A DNA stretch of 29,878 nt from an uncultured Bacilli bacterium (GTDB lineage: Bacteria; Bacillota_I; Bacilli_A; RF39; UBA660). The position numbers were made by a program, and so were the translations under genes. Under the pieces are notes generated by a model. It was not told the origin of the DNA. It did not search any database and worked only from the letters and a program-made list of their open reading frames with translations. The DNA lies in NCBI GenBank assembly GCA_934140355.1, contig CAKPBH010000015.1, positions 1-29,878 on the forward strand, in the 5' to 3' direction. Below are positions 24,342 through 29,878 of the stretch, one piece after another (the stretch's first letter is position 1; each line of letters opens with the position of its first letter).

Positions 24342-25809
24342 GTGCATTCCTTCCTTTCTCTTTTAAGTATTCTTGAATAATCTTTCTTTCATTAAAATAA
24401 TATTTCTCTCCCTTTATTTCTTGCACCCTTTCATGTCCTTTTCCTAAAAGGAGAATAATATCTTTTTTTTGCGCCATATCTAGAGCATAAAAAATTGCCT
24501 CTTTTCTGTTTTCAATAACAATAAATTTTCCCTTTTTTTCACAAATTCCTTTTTGAATATCCCTGGCAATATCACAAAACAAATCATTTCTAGAATTATC
24601 TGTGGTAATAATAGAAAAATCAGCCAAGGCTCCAGACGTTTCTCCTAATTCTCGTCTTCTTTCCAAACTTCTGCCCCCACCACAACCAAATACCGTAATA
24701 ATCCGATTAGGATGATATTGGCGCATGGTTTTAATAATGCTCTCCATACTAATTTTATTATGAGCAAAATCGATTACGACTTTAATATCATTAGGAATAT
24801 TGATAATCTCACAGCGTCCAGGAACTTGAAATTCTTTTAATCCTAATTTAATAGTATGCTCATCAATTTTTAATAATTTTGCAAGTAAAATAGCGGCGGC
24901 TGCATTATAAGCAGAAAAATCTCCTGGACAATTAATATAATAATTTTGATGACTGATGCCTCCAGTTTGCAATTGGGTTCCTAAATTTCCCAACTGACGA
25001 ACAGGATGTACTTTTTGAATAATTAAATCGCTATTCTTTTTTCCGTAGCAATAAACTTTAGCACTACTACCAGCAATCATGGTTTTAAATTCTTTATCAT
25101 CATGATTTAAAATACCCACCTTACATTGCTTAAAGAGAAGAGATTTAGAAAAAACATAATCACTATAACTAGAATGCTCTCTAGATCCAATATGGTCAAC
25201 AGATAAATTAGTAAATATACCATAATCAAAAAGAATATTATTTACTCTTCCTACTTTAAGTGCTTGACTAGAAGTTTCTATGATTAAATACTTTGTTTGA
25301 CAATCAACCATTAAACGCATCGATTTTTGAATTTGATAAGATTCGGGAGTGGTATTTTTATGGGGATAAAGTTTTTGATCAATTATCGTACCAATAGTAC
25401 CAATGAGTCCCACTTTTTCTTTTTTTTCTTCTAGAATACTTCTTATCATAAAAGACGTGGAAGTTTTCCCTTTTGTGCCAGTAATAGCAATTTTAATTAA
25501 CTGATCTGCAGGATGATGAAAAAAATTAGCGCTTAAGGCAGAAAGTGTTTTTCTAGTATCTTGTACTTTAATTATTGTAACAGGCGCTAAAGGAATATCA
25601 ATAGAATTACAGATCATAACACATCGACATCCCTTTTCGATAACTTGCTGAATATACTGATGTCCATCCGTATCAATTCCAACTAAACAAACAAAAATTT
25701 CCCCTTTTTGATAAGTTCTAGAATCATAACAGATATCGGTTATATCTTCCTGAAAATTCCCCTGAATTAACTTGTATTCAATACCATTTAACAATTCTTT
25801 TAATTTCAT
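24334..25809 (-). CDS. murE: UDP-MurNAc-L-Ala-D-Glu-diamino acid ligase (MurE)
   Basis: 491 residues, normal for MurE, which adds the third residue (meso-diaminopimelate or L-Lys) to the peptidoglycan precursor in the cytoplasm. Visible: an N-terminal UDP-binding domain (YDSRTYQKGEIFVCLVG); ATP loop GTKGKTS (111-117); NTTPESYQIQ; SVDHIG; the carbamylated-Lys region KSLLF; DFAHNKISMESI; and FGCGGGRSLERR. The selectivity motif reads DNSR (404-407). The DAP-specific form is DNPR, so Asn and Arg are kept while Pro has become Ser; a Lys-type motif is not present. The terminal GKGHE loop is intact. SD GAGGGA precedes the ATG. It is first of an operon with the M14 peptidase and PLC/GNAT genes. Confidence 0.93.
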   Translation of the reverse strand: MKLKELLNGIEYKLIQGNFQEDITDICYDSRTYQKGEIFVCLVGIDTDGHQYIQQVIEKGCRCVMICNSIDIPLAPVTIIKVQDTRKTLSALSANFFHHPADQLIKIAITGTKGKTSTSFMIRSILEEKKEKVGLIGTIGTIIDQKLYPHKNTTPESYQIQKSMRLMVDCQTKYLIIETSSQALKVGRVNNILFDYGIFTNLSVDHIGSREHSSYSDYVFSKSLLFKQCKVGILNHDDKEFKTMIAGSSAKVYCYGKKNSDLIIQKVHPVRQLGNLGTQLQTGGISHQNYYINCPGDFSAYNAAAAILLAKLLKIDEHTIKLGLKEFQVPGRCEIINIPNDIKVVIDFAHNKISMESIIKTMRQYHPNRIITVFGCGGGRSLERRRELGETSGALADFSIITTDNSRNDLFCDIARDIQKGICEKKGKFIVIENRKEAIFYALDMAQKKDIILLLGKGHERVQEIKGEKYYFNERKIIQEYLKEKGRNAHE

Positions 25810-25853
25810 TTTCTAAATCCCTCTTTTCTATAAAATATATATTTAATAAATGG

Positions 25854-25876
25854 AAAAAGAGTAGTAAAATACTCTT
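25854..25876 (-). terminator. Intrinsic terminator of the LemA-like gene
   Basis: On the minus strand AAGAGTA (25876-25870) pairs with TACTCTT (25863-25857) around a six-base loop, followed by a T-rich end. It overlaps the LemA-like stop codon and separates that gene from murE. Confidence 0.8.
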
Positions 25877-26435
25877 ATAATTTAAAATCATTAAAATCAT
25901 TATCGGACATGTCTTTTCTATCAAAAAATAATTTTTCCTCATATTTGCATATCTTAGCTACAATATTAGTAGGAAATAGTTTGACAAGCTTATTATATTC
26001 AGCAATATGCTTATTATAATATTCCTTTGTAACAACCAACGTTTCATTAATATCTTCTAGTTTTTTTGAAAGTGTTATCATATCTTCATCTTTTTCCAAG
26101 AATGGATACTTTTCTTTTAAAACAATAAAATTATTTTCAGCCTCAATAAGCTTTCTATCTAAATCAAAGTTTGATATTTTCTTCGTACGCAACCGAACAA
26201 TCTCTTCAAAAATATTTTTATCTTTTTCGTCCGTTATTTTGTCACTACCTTTAATAAAAGATACACATTTATTAATAGAATCATATTTATTTCGAAGGTG
26301 GTTATCAATCATTGCCTCTACTTCATTAATACGAATAATTTGATCCTGCAATCTATTATAGAGTGTAGCATAAACACTTGCTATGATACAAATTACTAAA
26401 ATCATTCCTAATAATATTAACATTAATGAATCCAA
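25875..26435 (-). CDS. LemA-like membrane protein
   Basis: 186 residues from TTG 26435, 8 bases after AGGAAG; GTG 26444 overlaps that SD and is less likely. One N-terminal helix (about 5-25) is followed by a long helical coiled-coil-like region with YNRLQDQIIRINEVEAMIDNHLRNKYD and, near the end, EYNKLVKLFPTNIVAKICKYEEKLFF. This is the LemA signature (Y-N-x-L, then FPxNIxAxxxxY/FxxxxxF). LemA proteins are membrane-anchored helical bundles of uncertain function, linked in some bacteria to envelope stress and often beside a HtpX protease; none is present here. Transcribed alone, with a terminator at its end and a 250-base spacer upstream. Confidence 0.85.
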   Translation of the reverse strand: MDSLMLILLGMILVICIIASVYATLYNRLQDQIIRINEVEAMIDNHLRNKYDSINKCVSFIKGSDKITDEKDKNIFEEIVRLRTKKISNFDLDRKLIEAENNFIVLKEKYPFLEKDEDMITLSKKLEDINETLVVTKEYYNKHIAEYNKLVKLFPTNIVAKICKYEEKLFFDRKDMSDNDFNDFKL

Positions 26436-26663
26436 ATTAATCACTTCCTGTAATTCATTATAGCAAATAAAATCATCTATTGTAAATAAATATAGTTTTA
26501 CTTTACATTTTTTTCGGTTACAGTTCAGCTAGATAAAACAAATAAGCCCCTCATTCATCGATTTGAGTTAAAAATAAGTATTTTCTATTCTATCCATTAA
26601 TTTCTTTATAACACTAGGTTAAAATCAATCCAAATGATAAAAGAACCAAAAAGAACTATCCTC

Positions 26664-26697
26664 AAGAAAAAGTCCTTACCAAATAGAGCGGTAAGGT
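26664..26697 (-). terminator. Intrinsic terminator of gerQ
   Basis: On the minus strand CCTTACC (26696-26690) pairs with GGTAAGG (26680-26674) around a nine-base loop, then ACTTTTTC. It starts five bases after the gerQ stop. Confidence 0.85.
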
Positions 26698-26701
26698 ATC
26701 T

Positions 26702-27088
26702 TTAAGAAGTTGGTAAGTAAAATTCTTTTTTATAGTTGATTGGTTCTTCAAAAGTAACAAAATCTAGATAAATCATTAAAATTAAATACCATTCACCAGT
26801 ATTTGGATTAGAAACAATTAAATGATCTTTCCCAGATTGTTCAATAATTCCTTCAAAAACTCTGTCTTGCCATTCAATAGAACCCGGAACTGTTACATGA
26901 AATTTTGCCTTTTTCCCTCGATTTAATCGCAAAATATTCTCAATATAGGATTGTTCATCAGGAATATTGCTACTTTGATACATTGCATTTGGAAGTTGAG
27001 TACTATCATAAACCGGAGTAGGGGATGGCGAAATCTGATTACCTGATTGTTGTGGATAATTAGGATTAGGATAATAGTTAGTATTCAT
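26702..27088 (-). CDS. gerQ: Spore coat protein GerQ
   Basis: 128 residues. The N-terminal ~40 are Pro/Asn/Gln-rich and low complexity. The conserved GerQ core begins at about residue 45: EQSYIENILRLNRGK, then FHVTVPGSIEWQDRVFEGIIEQ, DHLIVSNPNTGEWYLILMIYLDFVTFEEPI. In Bacillus subtilis GerQ (YwdL) is a spore coat protein cross-linked by transglutaminase Tgl and needed for CwlJ-dependent germination. Neither tgl nor cwlJ is in the window. SD AAGGAG lies 9 bases before the ATG. I do not assign a sporulation sigma promoter, since upstream AT-rich motifs are ambiguous. Monocistronic with its own terminator. With Cse60 and the SpoIVFA-like protein it argues for spore formation in this organism. 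Confidence 0.93.
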   Translation of the reverse strand: MNTNYYPNPNYPQQSGNQISPSPTPVYDSTQLPNAMYQSSNIPDEQSYIENILRLNRGKKAKFHVTVPGSIEWQDRVFEGIIEQSGKDHLIVSNPNTGEWYLILMIYLDFVTFEEPINYKKEFYLPTS

Positions 27089-27396
27089 AAAAATTCTCCT
27101 TTCTTGTACAATAAAAATATATGAATTATCAGCAAAAAAAATGACAATCGTTTTTTATAGCCAATGATGAACAATAGAATTTATTATGTAAATAAAATAC
27201 TTAAATTTTCTTTTAACTCTAAATGAAAATCTGCTTAAATAAAAAATGAATCCTATCGTTTTGAAATTAAAATTCACCGATTAACGTGTAGCAAATCCTT
27301 CAATTACTTTTACTCAACAACTCTTTTCTCATGAAAATTTCTTTACTTTTGTAGTAGAATTATGTATAATAAGAGCGTTTTTTAGGAGGTGAAAAA
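27089..27396. other. 308-base AT-rich intergenic region between divergent gerQ and a lipoprotein gene
   Basis: It holds the gerQ 5' region (SD only is certain) and the lipoprotein promoter at 27342-27370. No open frame of note and no clear RNA structure are seen in the middle. Confidence 0.7.
27342..27370 (+). promoter_or_regulatory. Sigma-A promoter of the lipoprotein gene at 27397
   Basis: TTTACT (27342-27347), 17-base spacer, TATAAT (27365-27370), 26 bases before the ATG, which has AGGAGGTG at 27384-27391. Confidence 0.75.
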
Positions 27397-27960
27397 ATGT
27401 CTAAATATAAATTAGTTCAAACCAAAAAAAGACTACTAGCCTTAGGATTAGCTGGTGTGATATTTGGCACATCAGGTTGTGCTAATTATAACCAAAAAAA
27501 TGAAGAACCTAGTAGAATTGCCATTCCCAAGGAATACTCTGATATTGAATCATATTATAAATATGCTATCCAAAATGACAAAGCAGTAAAATTGTATAAC
27601 AGCCAAAATGTATATTTGCTTTATAACAAGGATACCTATGAAGTAAATGAGTATATTTATAGTTCAGTTGATTTGTTTGGCCCCACAGAATTATATGATT
27701 TAGAAACCGAAGAAATGCTAGTATATAGTTCTGGAATAGGGACAACATATAATGAAAACTTTTACAATTATTTAAGAGAAAATAATTATCAAGTATGCCT
27801 TAATGAAGTTAATGATTATGTAGAGGATTTTGAAACAAAAGAATATTATTCAATTGACGATATCAAAGAACTAGAACCACAAATTGAAGAAGGTTTAAAA
27901 ATAATCAATCAAGTGAAAAATAAAAGCCGAAAAATTAGTTCTTCCACTTTGAAAAAATAA
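27397..27960 (+). CDS. Lipoprotein, unknown family
   Basis: 187 residues. A basic N terminus and hydrophobic core end in a lipobox (GTSGC, lipidated Cys28). The mature part is charged and Tyr-rich: EYSDIESYYKYAIQNDKAVKLYNSQNVYLLYNKDTYEV, and a C-terminal acidic-helical stretch (DDIKELEPQIEEGLKIINQV) with a basic end. The middle (KLYNSQNVYLLYNKDTYEVNEYIY) looks like paired strands. The gene has a strong promoter, a perfect SD, and a long terminator hairpin directly after its stop, so it is monocistronic. I do not recognise the family; it may be an accessory surface lipoprotein. Confidence 0.75.
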   Translation: MSKYKLVQTKKRLLALGLAGVIFGTSGCANYNQKNEEPSRIAIPKEYSDIESYYKYAIQNDKAVKLYNSQNVYLLYNKDTYEVNEYIYSSVDLFGPTELYDLETEEMLVYSSGIGTTYNENFYNYLRENNYQVCLNEVNDYVEDFETKEYYSIDDIKELEPQIEEGLKIINQVKNKSRKISSSTLKK

Positions 27961-28003
27961 GGAACATTACATCTAAAAATTTAGGTGTAATGTTCCATTT
28001 TTG
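27961..28003 (+). terminator. Intrinsic terminator after the lipoprotein gene
   Basis: GGAACATTACATCTAAA (27961-27977) pairs with TTTAGGTGTAATGTTCC (27980-27996), one G-T-type mismatch, with a tiny loop, followed by ATTTTTG. A very long, stable hairpin. Confidence 0.9.
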
Positions 28004-28182
28004 TATCTTGCAGTTATATAAAAATATTTTATAATTAGATTTAACTCTAGATAAGTTCTCAAAAAACACTCATTATAATGAATAATGATAGACTTACCTA
28101 GTTAACAATAACATCACTCTATAAATATACTTTACGAATAATATTAAAGTGACCATCATCTTCTTTAGTACTTTTTTAAAGA

Positions 28183-29088
28183 TTAATATTGTTTTTGTTT
28201 TAATGCCCGAATACATTTATTTAGAGTTTTCGTCTCATCAGATAATTCTGTATTAGTAATAGTATATTGTTGAGATTTATGCATTCTACCATTATGATTT
28301 ACTGATTTTAATAGTACTGAACCTGTCTGACAATAATCCACGCCACTCGTCTTTTCATGAAGTTGTACCTTTAATAAATCACTCTTTCTTAATTTCAATA
28401 TTAATTTATCAAGTCTAAGCAAGTCTTGTTTATCCAAGTCATTTAAATTATTTTGTCTATACGAAATTAATTGATATAATATTGTTCCAAAGTCGGCAGT
28501 AAAACTATCATAACCTTCATATCCTTCTCTTATGATAAATAAAGCATTTGCAAGTGTAGGCATTTGTTTAATCCCTTCCTCAATTTTTTCCCATTCATGA
28601 TTAAACATAAATTCTTGTAGTAACCTATCAGTATACATCCTTTTACAATATGCCTGTTCAGGAGAAATAATTTTCCTTTCATCAAATATGCTAATAATAT
28701 TAAATAAACATTTAAGTTTTGAGCTATCTTCAGTATTCAAATTAATAAAATGTACTTTTCCATTAGCAATAATATTGAAATCAGAAATTTGTAAACATTT
28801 TGGTTCTGTTTCATTATTATTGGTACGCCATAACTCTAATGTTACTATATAGAGTTTATTTTTATGGTAAATCTCTTTACTAAAACTCATGCATTTAAAA
28901 TCATCCTCGTTTGTTTTAAAGATTATTTTTTCATCTTGTAAAGGAACCATACCAAAGTCTTGTCTATACTCATCTGCAACAATAATATTTTGGTGCCTAT
29001 AGGTTGCTAAAAATTTTTCTATAACTTCATATTCATCATTAGAAATTTCTTTATTAAAATCAAATTCCCACCCTTGAGGTATAATCAT
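28183..29088 (-). CDS. Unrecognised 301-residue soluble protein
   Basis: 301 residues from ATG 29088, which has AAAGGATGG directly upstream; an earlier TTG at 29106 would lie inside that SD. Soluble, no signal peptide and no membrane helix. An N-terminal ~145 residues of strands and loops (IIPQGWEFDFNKE, DEYEVIEKFLATYR, then FSKEIYHKNKLYIVTLELWRTNN) is followed by a helical half (FNHEWEKIEEGIKQMPTLANALFIIREGYEGYDSF, LLRLDKLILKLRKSDLL) and a C terminus with HNGRMHKSQQYTI. No catalytic or Walker motif is visible, and I recognise no family. It is alone, with a promoter at 29116-29144, in a gene-poor, accessory-looking stretch next to the YhcG nuclease start. Confidence 0.7.
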   Translation of the reverse strand: MIIPQGWEFDFNKEISNDEYEVIEKFLATYRHQNIIVADEYRQDFGMVPLQDEKIIFKTNEDDFKCMSFSKEIYHKNKLYIVTLELWRTNNNETEPKCLQISDFNIIANGKVHFINLNTEDSSKLKCLFNIISIFDERKIISPEQAYCKRMYTDRLLQEFMFNHEWEKIEEGIKQMPTLANALFIIREGYEGYDSFTADFGTILYQLISYRQNNLNDLDKQDLLRLDKLILKLRKSDLLKVQLHEKTSGVDYCQTGSVLLKSVNHNGRMHKSQQYTITNTELSDETKTLNKCIRALKQKQY

Positions 29089-29115
29089 AAAATTCCATCC
29101 TTTCAATTAGTTTCT

Positions 29116-29144
29116 ATTGTATAATAAAAAATCATAAGTTACAA
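29116..29144 (-). promoter_or_regulatory. Promoter of the 301-residue protein gene
   Basis: Minus strand: TTGTAA (29144-29139), 17-base spacer, TACAAT (29121-29116), about 28 bases before the ATG at 29088. Confidence 0.5.
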
Positions 29145-29255
29145 CCTTTTTTATATTATTTTAGAATAACCTCAACTTATCCTGTTTTTTAAAACTTTAA
29201 CATTAGTTCTATTCTTATATAATCTATAATTGAAAAAAATTAGTTATTGTTCATT

Positions 29256-29387
29256 TTAAGCAAGGAATTTTTTTGCTTTGTATTCTTTTTTGTCGTATCC
29301 TTGACAATAGGAAAAAGGGATTTCTTCTTTTCTTAATTTGCGGAATGGTTTATTTTTTCTTCTTTTTAAATATATATAATAGTTCAT
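29256..29387 (-). CDS. Possible 43-residue basic ORF or gene remnant
   Basis: An ATG at 29387 opens 43 codons to TAA 29256-29258: MNYYIYLKRRKNKPFRKL, then RKEEIPFSYCQGYDKKEYKAKKFLA. It is strongly basic, with varied codon use and a non-repetitive C-terminal half, more protein-like than surrounding AT-rich noise. No good ribosome site is present (the nearest GGAG is over 30 bases away) and an in-frame stop lies upstream, so it may be a remnant of a longer gene or untranslated. Confidence 0.25.
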   Translation of the reverse strand: MNYYIYLKRRKNKPFRKLRKEEIPFSYCQGYDKKEYKAKKFLA

Positions 29388-29403
29388 TTTTACTATGCAA
29401 AAA

Positions 29404-29455
29404 TTACTCTAAAATTACTCCGACATAGACAAAATAAGAGTAAAAACGAGAGTAA
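29404..29455. repeat. Palindromic array of four TTACTC/GAGTAA hexamers
   Basis: TTACTC at 29404-29409 and 29415-29420 (11 bases apart) face GAGTAA at 29438-29443 and 29450-29455 (12 apart), separated by 17 bases. The spacing by about one DNA turn and the inverted symmetry suggest a multimeric protein-binding site. Confidence 0.5.
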
Positions 29456-29471
29456 AAAGTAAAATTGAAAT

Positions 29472-29499
29472 AAAAAAAATCCTTATTTTATAAGGATTT
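29472..29499 (-). terminator. Orphan minus-strand intrinsic terminator
   Basis: AAATCCTTA (29477-29485) pairs with TAAGGATTT (29491-29499) around TTTTA. An A-run on its left gives TTTTTTTT after the stem on the minus strand. No minus-strand gene feeds it within the window. Confidence 0.75.
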
Positions 29500-29514
29500 A
29501 CCCAGAGTGTTGAC

Positions 29515-29544
29515 AAACCCTCTAGAAAAAAATCTAGAGGGTTT
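29515..29544. terminator. Orphan hairpin, probable terminator
   Basis: A perfect 12-bp stem AAACCCTCTAGA (29515-29526) / TCTAGAGGGTTT (29533-29544) with an AAAAAA loop. The stem ends in TTT and then CTTATG on plus, or TTTGTC on minus, so direction is ambiguous. No plus-strand gene ends nearby. Confidence 0.6.
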
Positions 29545-29604
29545 CTTATGAATAAAATTTTTAAGAATTTCAATGATAGTATAGCGAATTTTTGCCATAT
29601 ATAG

Positions 29605-29610
29605 TATAAT
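29605..29610 (+). promoter_or_regulatory. Possible -10 of the YhcG gene promoter
   Basis: TATAAT at 29605-29610, 47 bases before the ATG at 29658. The -35 is not clear (TTGCCA at 29592-29597 is too close), so this is tentative. Confidence 0.35.
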
Positions 29611-29657
29611 TTAGACATAAGAAATCTTGTAATTAAATTAAAGATTGGAGGCAATTA

Positions 29658-29878
29658 ATGGACAATGAATTAATTAAAAATGATAATGAAATCAATAATG
29701 TATTTGATAATATTAAAGAACTAGTAATTAGTAGTAGAAATAGAGTGTATAGTGCTGTGAATACTGAAATGCTTAGTTTATATTGGAATATTGGCAAGGC
29801 GATTATGGAAATACAACAAGGTGATGAAAGAGCAAGTTATGGTGATGCCGTTTTAGAGAAACTATCACAAAAATTAAC
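29658..29878 (+). CDS. YhcG/DUF1016-family PDDEXK nuclease, N-terminal part (3' end outside window)
   Basis: The first 73 codons are in the window; the frame stays open to the end. SD TTGGAGG (29645-29651) is 6 bases before the ATG. The sequence shows the DUF1016 N-terminal domain pattern: IKELVISSRNRVYSAVNTEMLSLYWNIGKAIMEIQQGDERASYGDAVLEKLSQKL, with conserved Vxx-Y-x-x-V-N-x-x-M, YWxIGK, and YG-x-x-x-L-x-x-LS. This domain precedes a PDDEXK nuclease in YhcG-like proteins, often found in defence islands or beside type I restriction loci. Whether the catalytic half is intact cannot be seen. It lies beyond two orphan terminators, so it may be part of an acquired cassette. Confidence 0.9.
   Translation, partial: MDNELIKNDNEINNVFDNIKELVISSRNRVYSAVNTEMLSLYWNIGKAIMEIQQGDERASYGDAVLEKLSQKL

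Noticed and set aside
29415..29654. Minus-strand 79-codon open frame before the YhcG gene
   Set aside because: It spans two hairpin terminators and the YhcG SD, has no SD of its own, and its hydrophobic content comes from AT-rich sequence.
1..29878. Mollicutes genetic code (TGA as Trp)
   Set aside because: TGA ends mreC, the 6622 kinase and the LRR gene at expected places, and Trp is encoded by TGG.

Overview
The window is very AT-rich and comes from a low-GC Gram-positive bacterium, most likely an uncultured gut member of the Bacilli (RF39/Erysipelotrichales-like; this placement is inferred from gene content). TGA acts as a stop (ends of mreC, the 6622 kinase and the LRR gene), so the Mollicutes code 4 does not apply. 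The cell has a peptidoglycan pathway (murE, mreC, mreD, sortase). It also carries three sporulation-family genes: a SpoIVFA-like protein, Cse60 and GerQ. Many starts are TTG or GTG placed just after a GGTGG-type Shine-Dalgarno (SD), so several genes begin slightly downstream of the longest reading frame.

Layout. 1-1050: the 3' end of a gene with 16-residue Pro-rich repeats, then an Asn/Ser-rich tail-anchored protein. 1033-1335: a minus-strand RNHCP zinc-binding protein overlapping it tail to tail. 1415-5083: SpoIVFA-like degenerate M23 protein, recG, and a membrane protein with two DUF3592-like modules. 5209-6563: mreC-mreD. 6622-10437: two small P-loop kinases followed by alaS, behind a promoter with a palindrome on its -10. 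10507-11244: a lipoprotein and cse60. 11303-13408: minus-strand clpB lacking the N domain, behind a CIRCE-like operator. 13617-16385: an operon of a sortase and two paralogous five-helix membrane proteins, with an unusual promoter and leader. 16496-20470: a 1325-residue surface protein with 24 leucine-rich repeats, about eight beta-repeats and a dockerin-like C terminus. 20564-21473: a metallo-beta-lactamase-fold hydrolase and a small membrane protein. 25809-21481 (minus): murE, an M14 metallocarboxypeptidase and a zinc phospholipase C-like/GNAT fusion, tightly overlapped. Then a LemA-like protein and gerQ (both minus), and a lipoprotein (plus). The end (28004-29878) is sparse and accessory in character: an unrecognised 301-residue protein, orphan terminators, a palindromic hexamer array, and the start of a YhcG/DUF1016 nuclease gene cut by the window end.

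Functional themes. Cell-envelope growth and shape (mreCD, murE, M14, sortase) is interleaved with sporulation-family genes and housekeeping (recG, alaS, clpB). The least explained and most interesting parts are the sortase operon with its leader, the murE-M14-PLC/GNAT operon with an atypical M14 active site, the homogenised LRR array, and the accessory junction before the nuclease gene. No rRNA, tRNA, CRISPR array or intact insertion sequence was seen.
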